A DNA stretch of 64,000 bases from Paenibacillus tyrphae (GCF_000722545.1 NZ_JNVM01000016.1:239802-303801), one strand, 5' to 3'. Counted from the first letter of the stretch, positions 35,311 through 43,802 are shown. Program-made: numbers and translations. The notes: a model not told the origin generated them from the letters alone.

Positions 35311-35520
35311 TTAAAGTAAGGGGATTATCAGGTCGGCAGATTTAACGCCGTTTGAATATTGTTCCGACCCAGCTCGATTTGTTCGGGAATATGATACGGG
35401 CGGTAATACCTTCTGCGCATCATGTAATTCGTGATTTTCTCGTTGGAAAATCACTTCCGGCTGCTTGAACACGGATAGGGTTTCCTTAACATTTTTCGCC
35501 TATACCCGGACATCCTGAAG

Positions 35521-36399
35521 TCAAAGGTTGCAGTTTGCGACGGCATTCCAAGCGGCATAGAACTCGGCAACCGAAGCGTAGCGTTCGTTCCGGTCCGGCC
35601 GAACGGCGCGCAGAGCCGTTTCGTACAGTTTCTCGCCTGCTTCCCACTTCGAGTAGGAGCGATCGCGTTCCCCGCCCAGCAGGCCGAAAGCGATGGCCCC
35701 CATGTTAAAGACATTGGTTCGTGCGTCAATGTCCGCGCCGAGCTCGAATTCTTCGGGCGACATGAAGCGGGACGAGCCCCACAGCCGGCCCATCGTATTG
35801 ATAAAAGGCTTTTTCTGATAAAAATCGATATCGCAAATTTTCGTCACGTTATTTTTGAAATCGTACAAGATGCTGCCGTCGTAAAAATCGACAGCGACAT
35901 AGCCGCTCGTTTCCACATGTGCGTGGAACGAAAAGATACAATCCAACGAACGGAGCCGTTCTTCGACAGGCAGCTGGCGGAAACGAAAAAACGGAGAATC
36001 CGGATGCGTGTATTTTTGCGGCGGGGGAAAGGACCAATGCGAATGCAGACATTCGCCGTCAAACCAGTCGAATACGGCCGCATACCCGTTATGTACTTCA
36101 AAATGCTCTTCCAGCCGAATGAGATGGGGATGATTCAAGGCTTCATAAAGCGGAAGAGCCTGCTTTAATCGGTGAACAGCCTCTTGAGGGGTTCCGGTGT
36201 AGGCCACGGTCGGCGCTCCTGCGTACTTCACGAACTTCTTGCGGCCCTGCCATTCGATGCCGAAGGAAAGGTTTCCCGAATCCTGCTGATCGAAGACGCA
36301 AAATACCCGGCCGAGCTTCCGCAGCCACTCGAAGGGATGAGGTTCTTTTAATTGAAATGATATGCCGTCTATGTTTACGGTAACGGAATGGTTCGTCAT
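35521..36399 (-). CDS. Atypical serine/threonine protein kinase-like protein
   Basis: A 292-residue protein with the skeleton of a protein kinase. KKFVKYAG could be the ATP-lysine strand, LNHPHLIRLEEHFEVHNGYAAVFDWFDGE resembles the N-lobe end and hinge, VAVDFYDGSILYDF stands where HRDxKxxN is expected, CDIDFY replaces DFG, and RFMSPEEF replaces APE. The catalytic asparagine is Ser in this alignment, so activity is uncertain. The start at 36399 follows GGAGGCGGGCT; the longer frame is arginine-rich and unlikely. No membrane span. Monocistronic, partner unknown. Confidence 0.75.
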   Translation of the reverse strand: MTNHSVTVNIDGISFQLKEPHPFEWLRKLGRVFCVFDQQDSGNLSFGIEWQGRKKFVKYAGAPTVAYTGTPQEAVHRLKQALPLYEALNHPHLIRLEEHFEVHNGYAAVFDWFDGECLHSHWSFPPPQKYTHPDSPFFRFRQLPVEERLRSLDCIFSFHAHVETSGYVAVDFYDGSILYDFKNNVTKICDIDFYQKKPFINTMGRLWGSSRFMSPEEFELGADIDARTNVFNMGAIAFGLLGGERDRSYSKWEAGEKLYETALRAVRPDRNERYASVAEFYAAWNAVANCNL

Positions 36400-36555
36400 A
36401 GCCCGCCTCCATGGATTCGAAATGAAAAACACTTCCCACATTTTAGCACATGCCTTTAGCGATTCCTTGGCAGGTTTTCGGTAAATCCAAACTTTCCGGG
36501 ATTTGTGTCGTACTCGGGACAATAGGAGGGGGAATGGAAGGTGGCGGCATGGCGC

Positions 36556-36598
36556 AAAAGAAAGAGAGAGGCTGCGGAAGCGCCTCTCTTTCTCGTGA
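36556..36598 (-). terminator. Terminator after the ArsR gene
   Basis: GAGAGGC (36566-36572) pairs with GCCTCTC (36582-36588), extended by AG/CT-rich flanks. On the minus strand a T-rich tail follows, five bases after the regulator gene end. Confidence 0.65.
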
Positions 36599-36602
36599 AA
36601 CC

Positions 36603-36983
36603 TTATTCTGCCGTGCGTGTACCGTCTTCTTCCGGAGCAACGAGGGCTATCGTGCCGTCCGTTTCGTCGCCTTCGACAAAGCGCTGGAGAGCCAGCAGCT
36701 TGTTGTCCCAGTATCTCTCGTAGTAGGCCAGCCACCGCTTCAATTCGAGCAGCGGCTCGGGCTCCAGCCGGTACCGCGTTTCGCGGCCGATTTTTCGTTC
36801 TTTAACCAGTCCGGCATCGGCCAAAATGCGCAGATGCTTGGAAACCGCCGTCCGGCTCATCGGAAAATGGCCGCTGATTACGGTAACGGGCATTTCCCGC
36901 TCGCCCAGCATACTTAACAACTGGCGGCGCGTCGGATCGGCAATCGCTTGAAAGACGTCAGTCTTGCGTGAAGGGGCGGCCAT
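36603..36983 (-). CDS. ArsR-family winged-helix repressor
   Basis: A 126-residue ArsR/SmtB-type DNA-binding protein. It begins RKTDVFQAIADPTRRQLLSML and has the recognition region VISGHFPMSRTAVSKHLRILADAGLVKERKIGRETRYRL. It lacks the metal-site cysteine box ELCVCDL, as do the ArsR proteins paired with AHSA1 genes. The start lies one base after the AHSA1 stop (TAATATG), so translation is coupled. It probably represses this two-gene operon; the signal is unknown. Confidence 0.92.
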   Translation of the reverse strand: MAAPSRKTDVFQAIADPTRRQLLSMLGEREMPVTVISGHFPMSRTAVSKHLRILADAGLVKERKIGRETRYRLEPEPLLELKRWLAYYERYWDNKLLALQRFVEGDETDGTIALVAPEEDGTRTAE

Positions 36984-36984
36984 A

Positions 36985-37410
36985 TTAGCCCTCGACGAAG
37001 GTAACGAGCTTCTGTACTATGCCGACCCAGCCTTTGTCCATTGTGTCGCGAACGGCTTGATGCGGCTGCCCGAATTCGGTAACCTTGTCGGCGTCCCAGC
37101 CCGAGTGAATGAGCGTAAATTCCGTCTGGCCGTCCTTCTCCGTCAGCTCGAACACGATTGTCCAATCTTTGCCCCAACGGAACGAAAGGCGGTTCGGAGG
37201 ATCAAGCTCCGTTACTTTGCAGGGGGACATGCCGAACGGGCCGGCGTTCAATTGGAATTCATAACCGAGAATAGGCTGAAAATCGTTGGGCATAAACCAC
37301 GCGGCAATGCCATCCGAGGTGGCAACGGCATCCCATACTTTTTGAATAGGTGCTTTGAGCAGGGCGGTTCTGCGAATTTCCGGCAGCGTATTTTGCGTAT
37401 TGTTTTCCAT
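36985..37410 (-). CDS. SRPBCC/AHSA1-family protein
   Basis: A 141-residue START-like fold protein of the activator of Hsp90 ATPase 1 (AHSA1) group. Typical features are IRRTALLKAPIQKVWDAVATSDGIAAWFMPNDF, the strand pair CKVTELDPPNRLSFRWG and the C-terminal helix region HSGWD...MDKGWVGIVQKL. The cavity binds small hydrophobic ligands in relatives; no ligand can be named. GGAGGAATG precedes the ATG. Coupled to the ArsR gene, a very common pair in Bacillota. Confidence 0.9.
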   Translation of the reverse strand: MENNTQNTLPEIRRTALLKAPIQKVWDAVATSDGIAAWFMPNDFQPILGYEFQLNAGPFGMSPCKVTELDPPNRLSFRWGKDWTIVFELTEKDGQTEFTLIHSGWDADKVTEFGQPHQAVRDTMDKGWVGIVQKLVTFVEG

Positions 37411-37444
37411 ATGATTTCATTCCTCCGATGTGATTGGGTATAGG

Positions 37445-37849
37445 TTACTTCGAGGACTTTACTTTATCCTGGTGGCGAAAACGCAAGGCGGACCATTTGT
37501 CGTCGACGGCTACGTTGCTGACCGGGCGGTAGGCTGTTTTTGCCTGTACCATCGCGGCCAAGCTGTCGCGGTTAATATCCGTTTTCACTTTTGAGCTTTG
37601 CTTCGGGTAAGTGATCCAGAATACGGCATCTTCGTTCAAGAGCGGGATGACTTTCGGTACCCAGTTGTCCGTTTCTTGCGCATTATGAACGAACAGTTGA
37701 ATAAAATCATAGGTCTTGTCCGGCTCTGTCTCGCTTTCGATGCCGAGCCGATACCCTTCGGGAGCATTTAAGACTAAAGCCGCTCCTTCTTTGTACCGCA
37801 GTTTTTTCAACAACGCCTCCACGAGCTCATCCCTTTCCTTGTATAGCAT
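37445..37849 (-). CDS. DUF3052-like protein
   Basis: A 134-residue soluble protein with the DUF3052 pattern: GAALVLNAPEGYRLG, DFIQLFVHNAQET, VFWITYPKQSSKVKTDINRDSL and a C-terminal SNVAVDDKWSALRFR. Function in this family is unknown. The start at 37849 is chosen because a consensus promoter (37871-37900) lies just upstream, which rules out the ORF's further upstream methionine. Expressed alone, with a terminator before it at 37924-37966. Confidence 0.75.
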   Translation of the reverse strand: MLYKERDELVEALLKKLRYKEGAALVLNAPEGYRLGIESETEPDKTYDFIQLFVHNAQETDNWVPKVIPLLNEDAVFWITYPKQSSKVKTDINRDSLAAMVQAKTAYRPVSNVAVDDKWSALRFRHQDKVKSSK

Positions 37850-37870
37850 GTCCTTGAAGCGATCATTCGT

Positions 37871-37900
37871 ATTATATGAAACCAAAAGGTTTCGTGTCAA
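37871..37900 (-). promoter_or_regulatory. Consensus sigma-A promoter of the DUF3052-like gene
   Basis: On the minus strand a perfect TTGACA (37895-37900) and a perfect TATAAT (37871-37876) are 18 bases apart. The leader to the ATG at 37849 is only about 15 bases, with AAGGA just before the start. Confidence 0.8.
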
Positions 37901-37923
37901 GGTGCGGAAAAAACTGGTCACAA

Positions 37924-37966
37924 AAAGCCCGAATACCTATCGACTCATCGAAAGTATCCGGGCTTT
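37924..37966 (-). terminator. Terminator after the DUF2533 gene
   Basis: AAAGCCCG (37924-37931) pairs with CGGGCTTT (37959-37966), extended by ATAC/GTAT. On the minus strand the stem ends in CTTTTTG. Confidence 0.8.
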
Positions 37967-37984
37967 GCAGGCGATTTGTGGATG

Positions 37985-38245
37985 TTATTTCATCTTTTTA
38001 CGGGCGGCTTCGCGCACCATGTCCGGGGTGACATGGACCCGGGTCGGGGAAATGCCGTTCTGGGCGTGCCGGTTGATGCGGTCCGTCGCCGCGTTAATGG
38101 CATCGACGCTGAACGGTTCGCCGGCGATGCATAAGGCGATCGCTTGTTCAATCGCAGCCTCCCGTTCGTTTTCCAGTTCAAGAAAACGTTCCAAGTGCGC
38201 GTTTTGTTTACGGGTATGGTTCGTGATGGCTTCATGGACATTCAT
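37985..38245 (-). CDS. DUF2533 (YpbS-like) protein
   Basis: An 86-residue helical protein matching the DUF2533 family known from B. subtilis YpbS: MNVHEAITNHTRKQNAHLER at the start, then a helix with ERE AAIEQAIALC, GEPFSVDAINAATDRIN, and VHVTPDMVREAA at the end. Function is unknown. CTAAAGGAGC precedes the ATG. It has its own promoter and terminator. Confidence 0.85.
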   Translation of the reverse strand: MNVHEAITNHTRKQNAHLERFLELENEREAAIEQAIALCIAGEPFSVDAINAATDRINRHAQNGISPTRVHVTPDMVREAARKKMK

Positions 38246-38289
38246 AAAGATTAGCAGCTCCTTTAGCAGACCGGAATTCGATAAAATTT

Positions 38290-38318
38290 ATGATACTATA
38301 AGGGGCTTGGCGTGACAA
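38290..38318 (-). promoter_or_regulatory. Promoter of the DUF2533 gene
   Basis: On the minus strand TTGTCA (38313-38318) and TATCAT (38290-38295) are 17 bases apart, 45 bases upstream of the ATG. Confidence 0.6.
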
Positions 38319-38608
38319 TGCCGCAAAATCAAACGAACAGCGTATTTCCGCGAATCCGGTAGCAGGCTTCAAAGCCATAATACGCTGCAAGAGTCGGTAG
38401 TATGTTCAATTACTTAATGATATTAAATAAAAAGATTAACTACATTAATTTAATAATTAATTAATCATGTTAATTATGTAAAAAGGAGGAGCGGCATTTA
38501 GTGCATTCTTCAGAATAATTTAAGACTTCTTCTTACTTTCTTCTAAGAAGTATTGGATAGGATGGGGAACGTAGGAAATATGAGGATAAGGAAAGAAGGG
38601 GGCTGTTC
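38319..38608. other. AT-rich intergenic region with an orphan ribosome binding site
   Basis: A very AT-rich block (about 38400-38480) contains several TTAAT words, a plausible regulator-binding stretch before the DUF4097 gene. At 38483-38491 a near-perfect AAGGAGGAG site is followed after nine bases by a five-codon reading frame, GTG at 38501 to TAA at 38516-38518. It may be a leader peptide or the stump of a lost upstream gene. Confidence 0.45.
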
Positions 38609-39715
38609 ATGAAAAAAGTAGGGCGTTATACGTCAGCGTTGGTTTTACTCCTAATAGGAGCGTTAATTCTGCTGGACCAGACGATGGAGACCGAGTATTT
38701 GCATTTGGCGATTGGCTGGTGGCCTGTAGTGCTGGTGGCATTTGGAGTGGAGCTGTTAGCGTTTAATTTCCTCCGGCGCGAGAAGCAAGAGAGGCCGAAT
38801 CTGGATTTCGGGAGCATGCTGCTCACGGTCTTAATCTTATGGGGGCTAAGCTTATTTACATCGGCCTCTCCTTCCGTATCCTCTTCTGCAGCGGGCTACA
38901 GAGTTGCGGGCGGCATCAGCACCGTGGCGTTGAGCGAACAAACGGACAGCCTCGTCATCGATAACCCTGCGGGCAGTGTGGTCGTCAAGCCCGGACCTGT
39001 GGACAAAATTCAAATCGATGCTTCTTTATGGGCCGAAACGCCAAAGGCATCGCATGACTTCAAAATCACCTCCAAAGAGAAAGACGGAACGATAACGCTC
39101 ACCGCAAGAGGAGGTTTATCCGGGTTAAGCAACAAGAGCAAGCCGCTCATTCGCCTGTTGGTTACCGTCCCCGAACAGCGCAAGCTGGATATGCGGCTCA
39201 AATTAAAAAGCGGGGATGTGGAAGCTACGAGACTGCCTATCCGCAATCAACTGATGGTTGAAACTTCGAACGGAAAAGCGACGGTTTCGGATATCGACGC
39301 AAACGTATTGCTTCGTACGACGGACGCCCAAGTCCAAGCGGACCATATTCAAGGCGATACCGAGATGCATGGATCGGGCGGTTCGATCCGGCTGTCCGAA
39401 GTAAACGGCAAAGTCAAAGTCGCGGCCTCCAATGGTCCTGTTACGATAAGCGGCTCGACGGTTGGGGGAGATTGGAATGTGGATTCGAAGCAGGGCGACA
39501 TCACCGTCGAGGTTCCTGCGCAGGGCGACTTCCGCATCGACGGCTCCAGCCCCCAAGGCCGGGTAACCGCCGGGCTGCCTATGAATGTAACCGCTAATGC
39601 CGCGACAGGTACGGTCGGCACCGGTGCCCATCTCATCCGCTTGCATGCGGCGAACGGGAACATTGCGATAAACGAAGCGCAAAGTACCGGACAGGGTGGA
39701 GGAGTGGGTAAGTGA
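38609..39715 (+). CDS. Membrane protein with LiaI-LiaF-like segment and DUF4097 adhesin-like repeats
   Basis: A 368-residue protein. Residues about 8-90 hold three short membrane segments (YTSALVLLLIGALILL, LAIGWWPVVLVAFGVELLAF, MLLTVLILWGLSLF) as in the DUF5668/LiaI-LiaF region, followed by an extracytoplasmic beta-helix-like DUF4097 domain with repeats of the type SGDVEATRLP, SNGKATVSDIDANV, SGGSIRLSEVNGKVKVAASNG. Such proteins are linked to cell-envelope stress responses in Bacillota. AAAGAAGGGGG precedes the ATG. No two-component system is adjacent in this window. Confidence 0.87.
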   Translation: MKKVGRYTSALVLLLIGALILLDQTMETEYLHLAIGWWPVVLVAFGVELLAFNFLRREKQERPNLDFGSMLLTVLILWGLSLFTSASPSVSSSAAGYRVAGGISTVALSEQTDSLVIDNPAGSVVVKPGPVDKIQIDASLWAETPKASHDFKITSKEKDGTITLTARGGLSGLSNKSKPLIRLLVTVPEQRKLDMRLKLKSGDVEATRLPIRNQLMVETSNGKATVSDIDANVLLRTTDAQVQADHIQGDTEMHGSGGSIRLSEVNGKVKVAASNGPVTISGSTVGGDWNVDSKQGDITVEVPAQGDFRIDGSSPQGRVTAGLPMNVTANAATGTVGTGAHLIRLHAANGNIAINEAQSTGQGGGVGK

Positions 39716-40058
39716 AACAACTAACCTGACCGATCAGTGCGAAGCGATGATCAAGAAGCATTTGCGGACTCTGGCAATCCTCAAGGGGAACGGGTGTGCG
39801 GTTCGGCAGGCCAAATCGGCTATTCGTTTAAATTCGCTTTCAGCTTTTACCATTTGAACCGGTCGCCCGGGGACAAGGAAGCATCCGTCGAAAACTTTCG
39901 CTATCTTATCCGCGGTTAAGGCGGGAGGGGAGCTGTGGCGGCAAGAATATGGATTAAGGCAAAAAGGCGGACCTACGCCCAGCAGTTTGCAGCACTTTCG
40001 CCGAGCGGTTATGATAGATACGTTATTTGCAAAAAAGAACGGACGGAGTGACGATTGT
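39716..40058. other. Intergenic region, possible decayed coding fragment
   Basis: No complete gene is seen. One frame (39815-39919) reads GQIGYSFKFAFSFYHLNRSP and then DKEASVENFRYLIRG before a stop, which has protein-like composition but no start or ribosome binding site of its own. It may be the end of a lost gene. Confidence 0.35.
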
Positions 40059-40991
40059 ATGCAGATCGATAACATTATCATTACGGGCCGGATGTACCGG
40101 GAGCTTGAAGCCGCATGGCCGGGGGTCACGGGTAAGCAAGTCCGGTTTCTCGCCGAATCCGAGGTGAGCGAAGCCGATATGGCATGGGCCGATGCGTTTG
40201 TCGGCTTCAAGCCGGTTCCGGCGTTTCATCTGGAGTCGGTCCGTTGGGTGCATGCGCTCGGAGCAGGCGTCGATGCCTTCGTGTACCGCAAGCCATGGAA
40301 GCCGGACGTGCTGCTCACTCGTACGACCGGTTCGTTCGGGCAGAAAATCGGCGAATATTGCCTCAGTCATATGCTCGCCGATCTCCAGCATCACGAAGCG
40401 TTCGCGCGCAGCCGGTCGGACAGAAGCTGGAACCCGATCCCGCCGCTGCCGCTGTCCGGAAGCAGGGTGACGGTGATGGGTACCGGCTCCGTCGGGCAAG
40501 AGCTTGCCCGGATGCTGCAGGCGCTGGGGGTTGAAGTGTCGGGCGTTTCCATGCGCGGGGAAAGGAAGCCGCATATGGATCATGTTTATCCGATGAAGTA
40601 TATCGGGGAAGCCGTTTCCACGGCCGACTGGGTAATCAACACTTTGCCGCTGACCGCGCAAACGGATAAGCTGTTCGGGCCTGCGCTTTTTGCGCGGATG
40701 AACGGTGCCGGCTTTATTAACGTCGGCCGCGGCCCGTCGGTCGATTATGCTGCGCTGCTGGAGGCGCTTGATCAGGGCCACCTTCGTCTTGCGGTGCTCG
40801 ACGTGTTCGAGGAGGAGCCGCTCCCCGATGCGTCCCCGTTATGGAAGCGCAAGGATGTCCGGGTAACGCCTCACGTAGCCGCCGTCACTTCCGTGGAAGA
40901 GGCGTTGAGCGGTTTCTTGGACACGCTGCGCAAGCTGGAGGCAGGGGAACAGGAGCTTGCGAATCGGGTGGACCTGGTACGCGGGTATTAA
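40059..40991 (+). CDS. D-2-hydroxyacid dehydrogenase-family protein
   Basis: A 310-residue NAD(P)-dependent dehydrogenase. The nucleotide-binding motif is VTVMGTGSVGQELARML, the catalytic arginine is in FINVGRGPSVDYAAL, the glutamate in LDVFEEEPLP and the histidine in VTPHVAAVT, the R-E-H set of the family. The central WVHALGAGVDAFV fits the substrate-binding domain. The ATG at 40059 follows GGACGGAG at a slightly long distance; longer frames lack a site. It likely reduces a 2-keto acid such as glyoxylate or hydroxypyruvate. Confidence 0.9.
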   Translation: MQIDNIIITGRMYRELEAAWPGVTGKQVRFLAESEVSEADMAWADAFVGFKPVPAFHLESVRWVHALGAGVDAFVYRKPWKPDVLLTRTTGSFGQKIGEYCLSHMLADLQHHEAFARSRSDRSWNPIPPLPLSGSRVTVMGTGSVGQELARMLQALGVEVSGVSMRGERKPHMDHVYPMKYIGEAVSTADWVINTLPLTAQTDKLFGPALFARMNGAGFINVGRGPSVDYAALLEALDQGHLRLAVLDVFEEEPLPDASPLWKRKDVRVTPHVAAVTSVEEALSGFLDTLRKLEAGEQELANRVDLVRGY

Positions 40992-41052
40992 ACGGTTGCC
41001 GGGCTGCATAACCATGCAACGAGTTTTAGCTAGCTGAGGAGGAACAATCGTC

Positions 41053-41697
41053 ATGGCACCAAGCGAAGAAATCTTTGACATTTTTGACGAACGAATGAAT
41101 CCGGTGGGACAGGCTTCCCGCTCCGAGGTTCATGCCCGGGGCCTGTGGCATCAAACGTTTCATTGCTGGATTGCGGAGCCGACGGATGGGGAGGCGGTGC
41201 TGCTGTTTCAAGAACGGCATCCGGGAAAAGATACGTTTCCGTCATTGCTCGATACGTCCTGCGCCGGTCATCTGCTGGCAGGCGAAGTAGTCGAAGACGG
41301 TGTCCGGGAGCTGGAAGAGGAGCTTGGACTAAGCGTTCCGTTCGAAGCTCTGGTTCCCTGCGGACTGTTTGCCGAGGAGGACGTCATCTCCGAAGCATGC
41401 AACGACCGCGAGTTCTGCCATGTGTTTCTTCATGTGAACCAGCAGCCGCTGACCCAATACCGTTTACAACCGGAGGAGGTCACGGGCTTATACCGGGTTC
41501 CGCTTGAGCAAGTACGGAAGCTGGCTCAAGGAACATTATCGGAGCCGATCCGGATCGCCGGCATTGCATCGGATGAGAACGGCATACCGGTGCCGGTCGA
41601 GCGGACGGTTGGACCTGCGGATTTCGTTCCGCATCCGGGGGCTTATTACGAGCTGGTGCTGAAGGCGATAGACCGGATCGGAAAATCCGCGCTTTGA
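41053..41697 (+). CDS. Nudix hydrolase, IPP-isomerase-like subgroup
   Basis: A 214-residue protein. FDERMNPVGQASRSEVHARGLWHQTFHCWI is the IDI/YfcD-type N-terminal part, and the Nudix helix is GHLLAGEVVEDGVRELEEELGL with REL-EE-LG intact; spacing between the first glutamate and RE is one shorter than the textbook signature, which is common in this subgroup. GAGGAGGAAC precedes the ATG. Substrate (nucleotide derivative or diphosphate) is unknown. It is 61 bases after the dehydrogenase gene. Confidence 0.88.
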   Translation: MAPSEEIFDIFDERMNPVGQASRSEVHARGLWHQTFHCWIAEPTDGEAVLLFQERHPGKDTFPSLLDTSCAGHLLAGEVVEDGVRELEEELGLSVPFEALVPCGLFAEEDVISEACNDREFCHVFLHVNQQPLTQYRLQPEEVTGLYRVPLEQVRKLAQGTLSEPIRIAGIASDENGIPVPVERTVGPADFVPHPGAYYELVLKAIDRIGKSAL

Positions 41698-41851
41698 TGT
41701 AGAGCGCTAAGCCGCATCCGGGTTTGCCGAGAGTGGAGAGACGAGGCAATATAAAAAATTGGGAATGAAGCAGAGCCGGGAAATGAACGGCGTATTTCCC
41801 GGGCAAGCGCACAACTCGATTCGTTATTCGATTTTTCAGACTTTTTCGACA

Positions 41852-41986
41852 ACGACAATGTCGGGTTTATCCTATATAATGGGATACTTGTCATTCATAT
41901 AAAAAATTTCAAATAAACAAGCGGGTGCTCCGTCATCATCGACATTCCTTAAGAAAGGTCGGATGGATGGGGATACCCGCTTTTTT
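41852..41986 (+). ncRNA. Possible small RNA or long-stem terminator unit
   Basis: A TATAAT box at 41875-41880 with ACGACA 17 bases upstream precedes a stretch with no ORF that ends in a long hairpin: AAGCGGGT (41919-41926) pairs with ACCCGCTT (41975-41982), with an inner CATCATCGAC/GTCGGATGGATG helix, and then TTTTTT. Promoter plus terminator would give a transcript of roughly 100 nt. It could instead be only the terminator for the converging genes. No known RNA family is recognised. Confidence 0.35.
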
Positions 41987-41991
41987 AACAT

Positions 41992-42864
41992 TTAGACGGA
42001 CACACGGCTGATGGTCAAGAACGTACGATGTACGCCGCCCGCCGGTACTTCCACCAGCTCTTGCTTCCGGTTCAGCTCGTCGGTTTTGGCCATCCACGGC
42101 TCGACGCAGACGAAGCTTTTGCCGCTTACGGACCACAGCACGACATATTTGAACGACTCGCCGTACGTCATCCGCACGACCAAACGCTCCGCCGGGCTGA
42201 AGGTAATGTCCCGCCGCTGCGTGTTCAGGAAAACGACCGATTCCGGCAGCTTATCGAGATCGATGACCCGGCCGTCATAGCTTTTTTCCGAGCCGTCGTT
42301 GTAGTCGAAGTATTTCGTCGCGTCGGTTTCGTACGCGAGCGCTTTGCGGTCGGCGACGAAATACGGGTGGAATCCCGGGTACATCGGCATCGGCTCCGCC
42401 GAGCCGTTCCGGTATTCCTGCTCGATGGTCAATTGACCGTCCTTCAACCGGTAGGTAAAGCTAAGCTCGAAGTCGAACGGGTACGATTCCCGCGTTTCTG
42501 CGTCACTGGCGAGCGTTAACGTAATGGCGGCGCCGTCACGGGTATCCGTCGATTCGACACGCCAAGGGCGTACGCGGGCGACGCCGTGATTTTTCATGCT
42601 ATAGCGCTGTCCGTTCCATTCGTAGGCGCCTTCCGCGAGCTGCCCGGAAATCGGGAACAGCACCGGAATGCCGCCGCGGATATTGGCGTTCGGATCGTCG
42701 AACGTCGCTTTGTCCAAATAAAGCAGCTCCTGACCGTTTGCGCCGAAGCTGATGACGATTCCGCCGCGCGCCGGGGCGATTTTGAACCACGAACGAGTAC
42801 TGTGCTCGATCAACTCGTAAATCTCGTAGGAATCTTGGTAGGTCCGGATTTCGTATGGTTTCAT
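41992..42864 (-). CDS. Aldose 1-epimerase-family protein
   Basis: A 290-residue galactose-mutarotase-like beta-sandwich. Motifs include IRGGIPVLFPISGQL, YSMKNHGVARVRPW with the catalytic-type histidine, MPMYPGFHPYFVADR with the second histidine region, and VCVEPWMAKTDELN with the terminal glutamate. The pattern matches the YeaD-like hexose-6-phosphate mutarotase branch as well as general aldose epimerases. It converts sugar anomers. Monocistronic on the minus strand. Confidence 0.88.
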   Translation of the reverse strand: MKPYEIRTYQDSYEIYELIEHSTRSWFKIAPARGGIVISFGANGQELLYLDKATFDDPNANIRGGIPVLFPISGQLAEGAYEWNGQRYSMKNHGVARVRPWRVESTDTRDGAAITLTLASDAETRESYPFDFELSFTYRLKDGQLTIEQEYRNGSAEPMPMYPGFHPYFVADRKALAYETDATKYFDYNDGSEKSYDGRVIDLDKLPESVVFLNTQRRDITFSPAERLVVRMTYGESFKYVVLWSVSGKSFVCVEPWMAKTDELNRKQELVEVPAGGVHRTFLTISRVSV

Positions 42865-43040
42865 GGTCCGTCTCCTTTCTCGTCTCCCCTATATTTTACC
42901 ATAACGATCTGCGTTTGTTCTACGAGGACGCTTTGCGCCCATGACGAAAATCCGAAATAACCGGCAAGCCGCCATTCCCGGCATGCATAATATTTCTGTA
43001 CATGAAGATACTGGAATTAAAAAAACAAGAGGTGTTCTTC

Positions 43041-43721
43041 ATGTGCGAACGTTTTTCGTTGACGGCTGAGCTGCCGGAGCTGTCGGAGCGTTATCGGATC
43101 GGTCAAGTGACTTACGCTTACAAGCCGCGATATAACATCGCCCCGACACAGCAGGTGGCCGTAATCATCCGGGGTGCGGAAAGCCGGATGCTGGAGGAGC
43201 ACCGATGGGGGCTCGTTCCGTTCTGGGGGAAGGATGCCGTGAATGCCGACAGCGCAGCGGTACATGAAAAACCGGCGTATCGCAAGCTGTTCGGCAAACA
43301 GCGCTGCATCATCCCAAGCAACGGCTTTTACGTCTGGAAAACGGAGGGCAAAACAAGACGACCGATTCGCATCGTCATGAAGGACCGGGGCGTCTTCGCC
43401 ATGGCCGGGCTGTATGAAGTGTGGAAAGATTCGCGGGGCGGGGAAACCCGCACCTGCACGGTCATGACGACGAGGTCGAACCGATTGGTGTTCGATTACA
43501 ATGAGCGGATGCCGGTCATTTTGGACGAACGGGACGTCGAGATGTGGCTCGATCCGACCATGAACGGTGAACCGGACAGGCTGCAATCGCTGCTCCGGCC
43601 TTACGCGCCCGAGCGCATGCATGCGTACCCAGTCTCCCAGCGCGTAGCGGACCCTCTTATCGAGTCGGAGGAATGCGTCGAAGAAGCGGCGCCTACCAGG
43701 TATGCGCTTCTCAGACGGTAA
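43041..43721 (+). CDS. SRAP/HMCES-like protein with altered catalytic residues
   Basis: A 226-residue SOS-response-associated peptidase-family protein, the family that crosslinks to abasic sites in single-stranded DNA through Cys2. The start at 43041 follows AAGAGGTG and yields the required MCERF N terminus. RYNIAPTQ, HRWGLVPFWG and VNADSAAVHEKPAYR (with the conserved Asn) are present. However, the segment usually reading GFYEW is GFYVW, and the segment usually ending HDRMP is NERMP, so the catalytic Glu and His of YedK are Val and Asn. DNA binding may persist while chemistry changes. Confidence 0.88.
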   Translation: MCERFSLTAELPELSERYRIGQVTYAYKPRYNIAPTQQVAVIIRGAESRMLEEHRWGLVPFWGKDAVNADSAAVHEKPAYRKLFGKQRCIIPSNGFYVWKTEGKTRRPIRIVMKDRGVFAMAGLYEVWKDSRGGETRTCTVMTTRSNRLVFDYNERMPVILDERDVEMWLDPTMNGEPDRLQSLLRPYAPERMHAYPVSQRVADPLIESEECVEEAAPTRYALLRR

Positions 43722-43771
43722 GACCGAGGAAGCGTCCGGCCTGTGACGGTGCGTCGACCTGCACAAAACGT

Positions 43772-43802
43772 GAAGCCTTATTCCTTGATGGAGTAAGGCT
43801 TC
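43772..43802 (+). terminator. Hairpin after the SRAP gene
   Basis: GAAGCCTTA (43772-43780) pairs perfectly with TAAGGCTTC (43794-43802). The following TTGACG is not a proper T run, so it is a weak terminator or a processing hairpin. Confidence 0.45.

Noticed and set aside
39737..39919. Small 60-codon gene
   Set aside because: The second half looks protein-like, but there is no ribosome binding site and the first half is unlike a protein; kept only as a possible decayed fragment.
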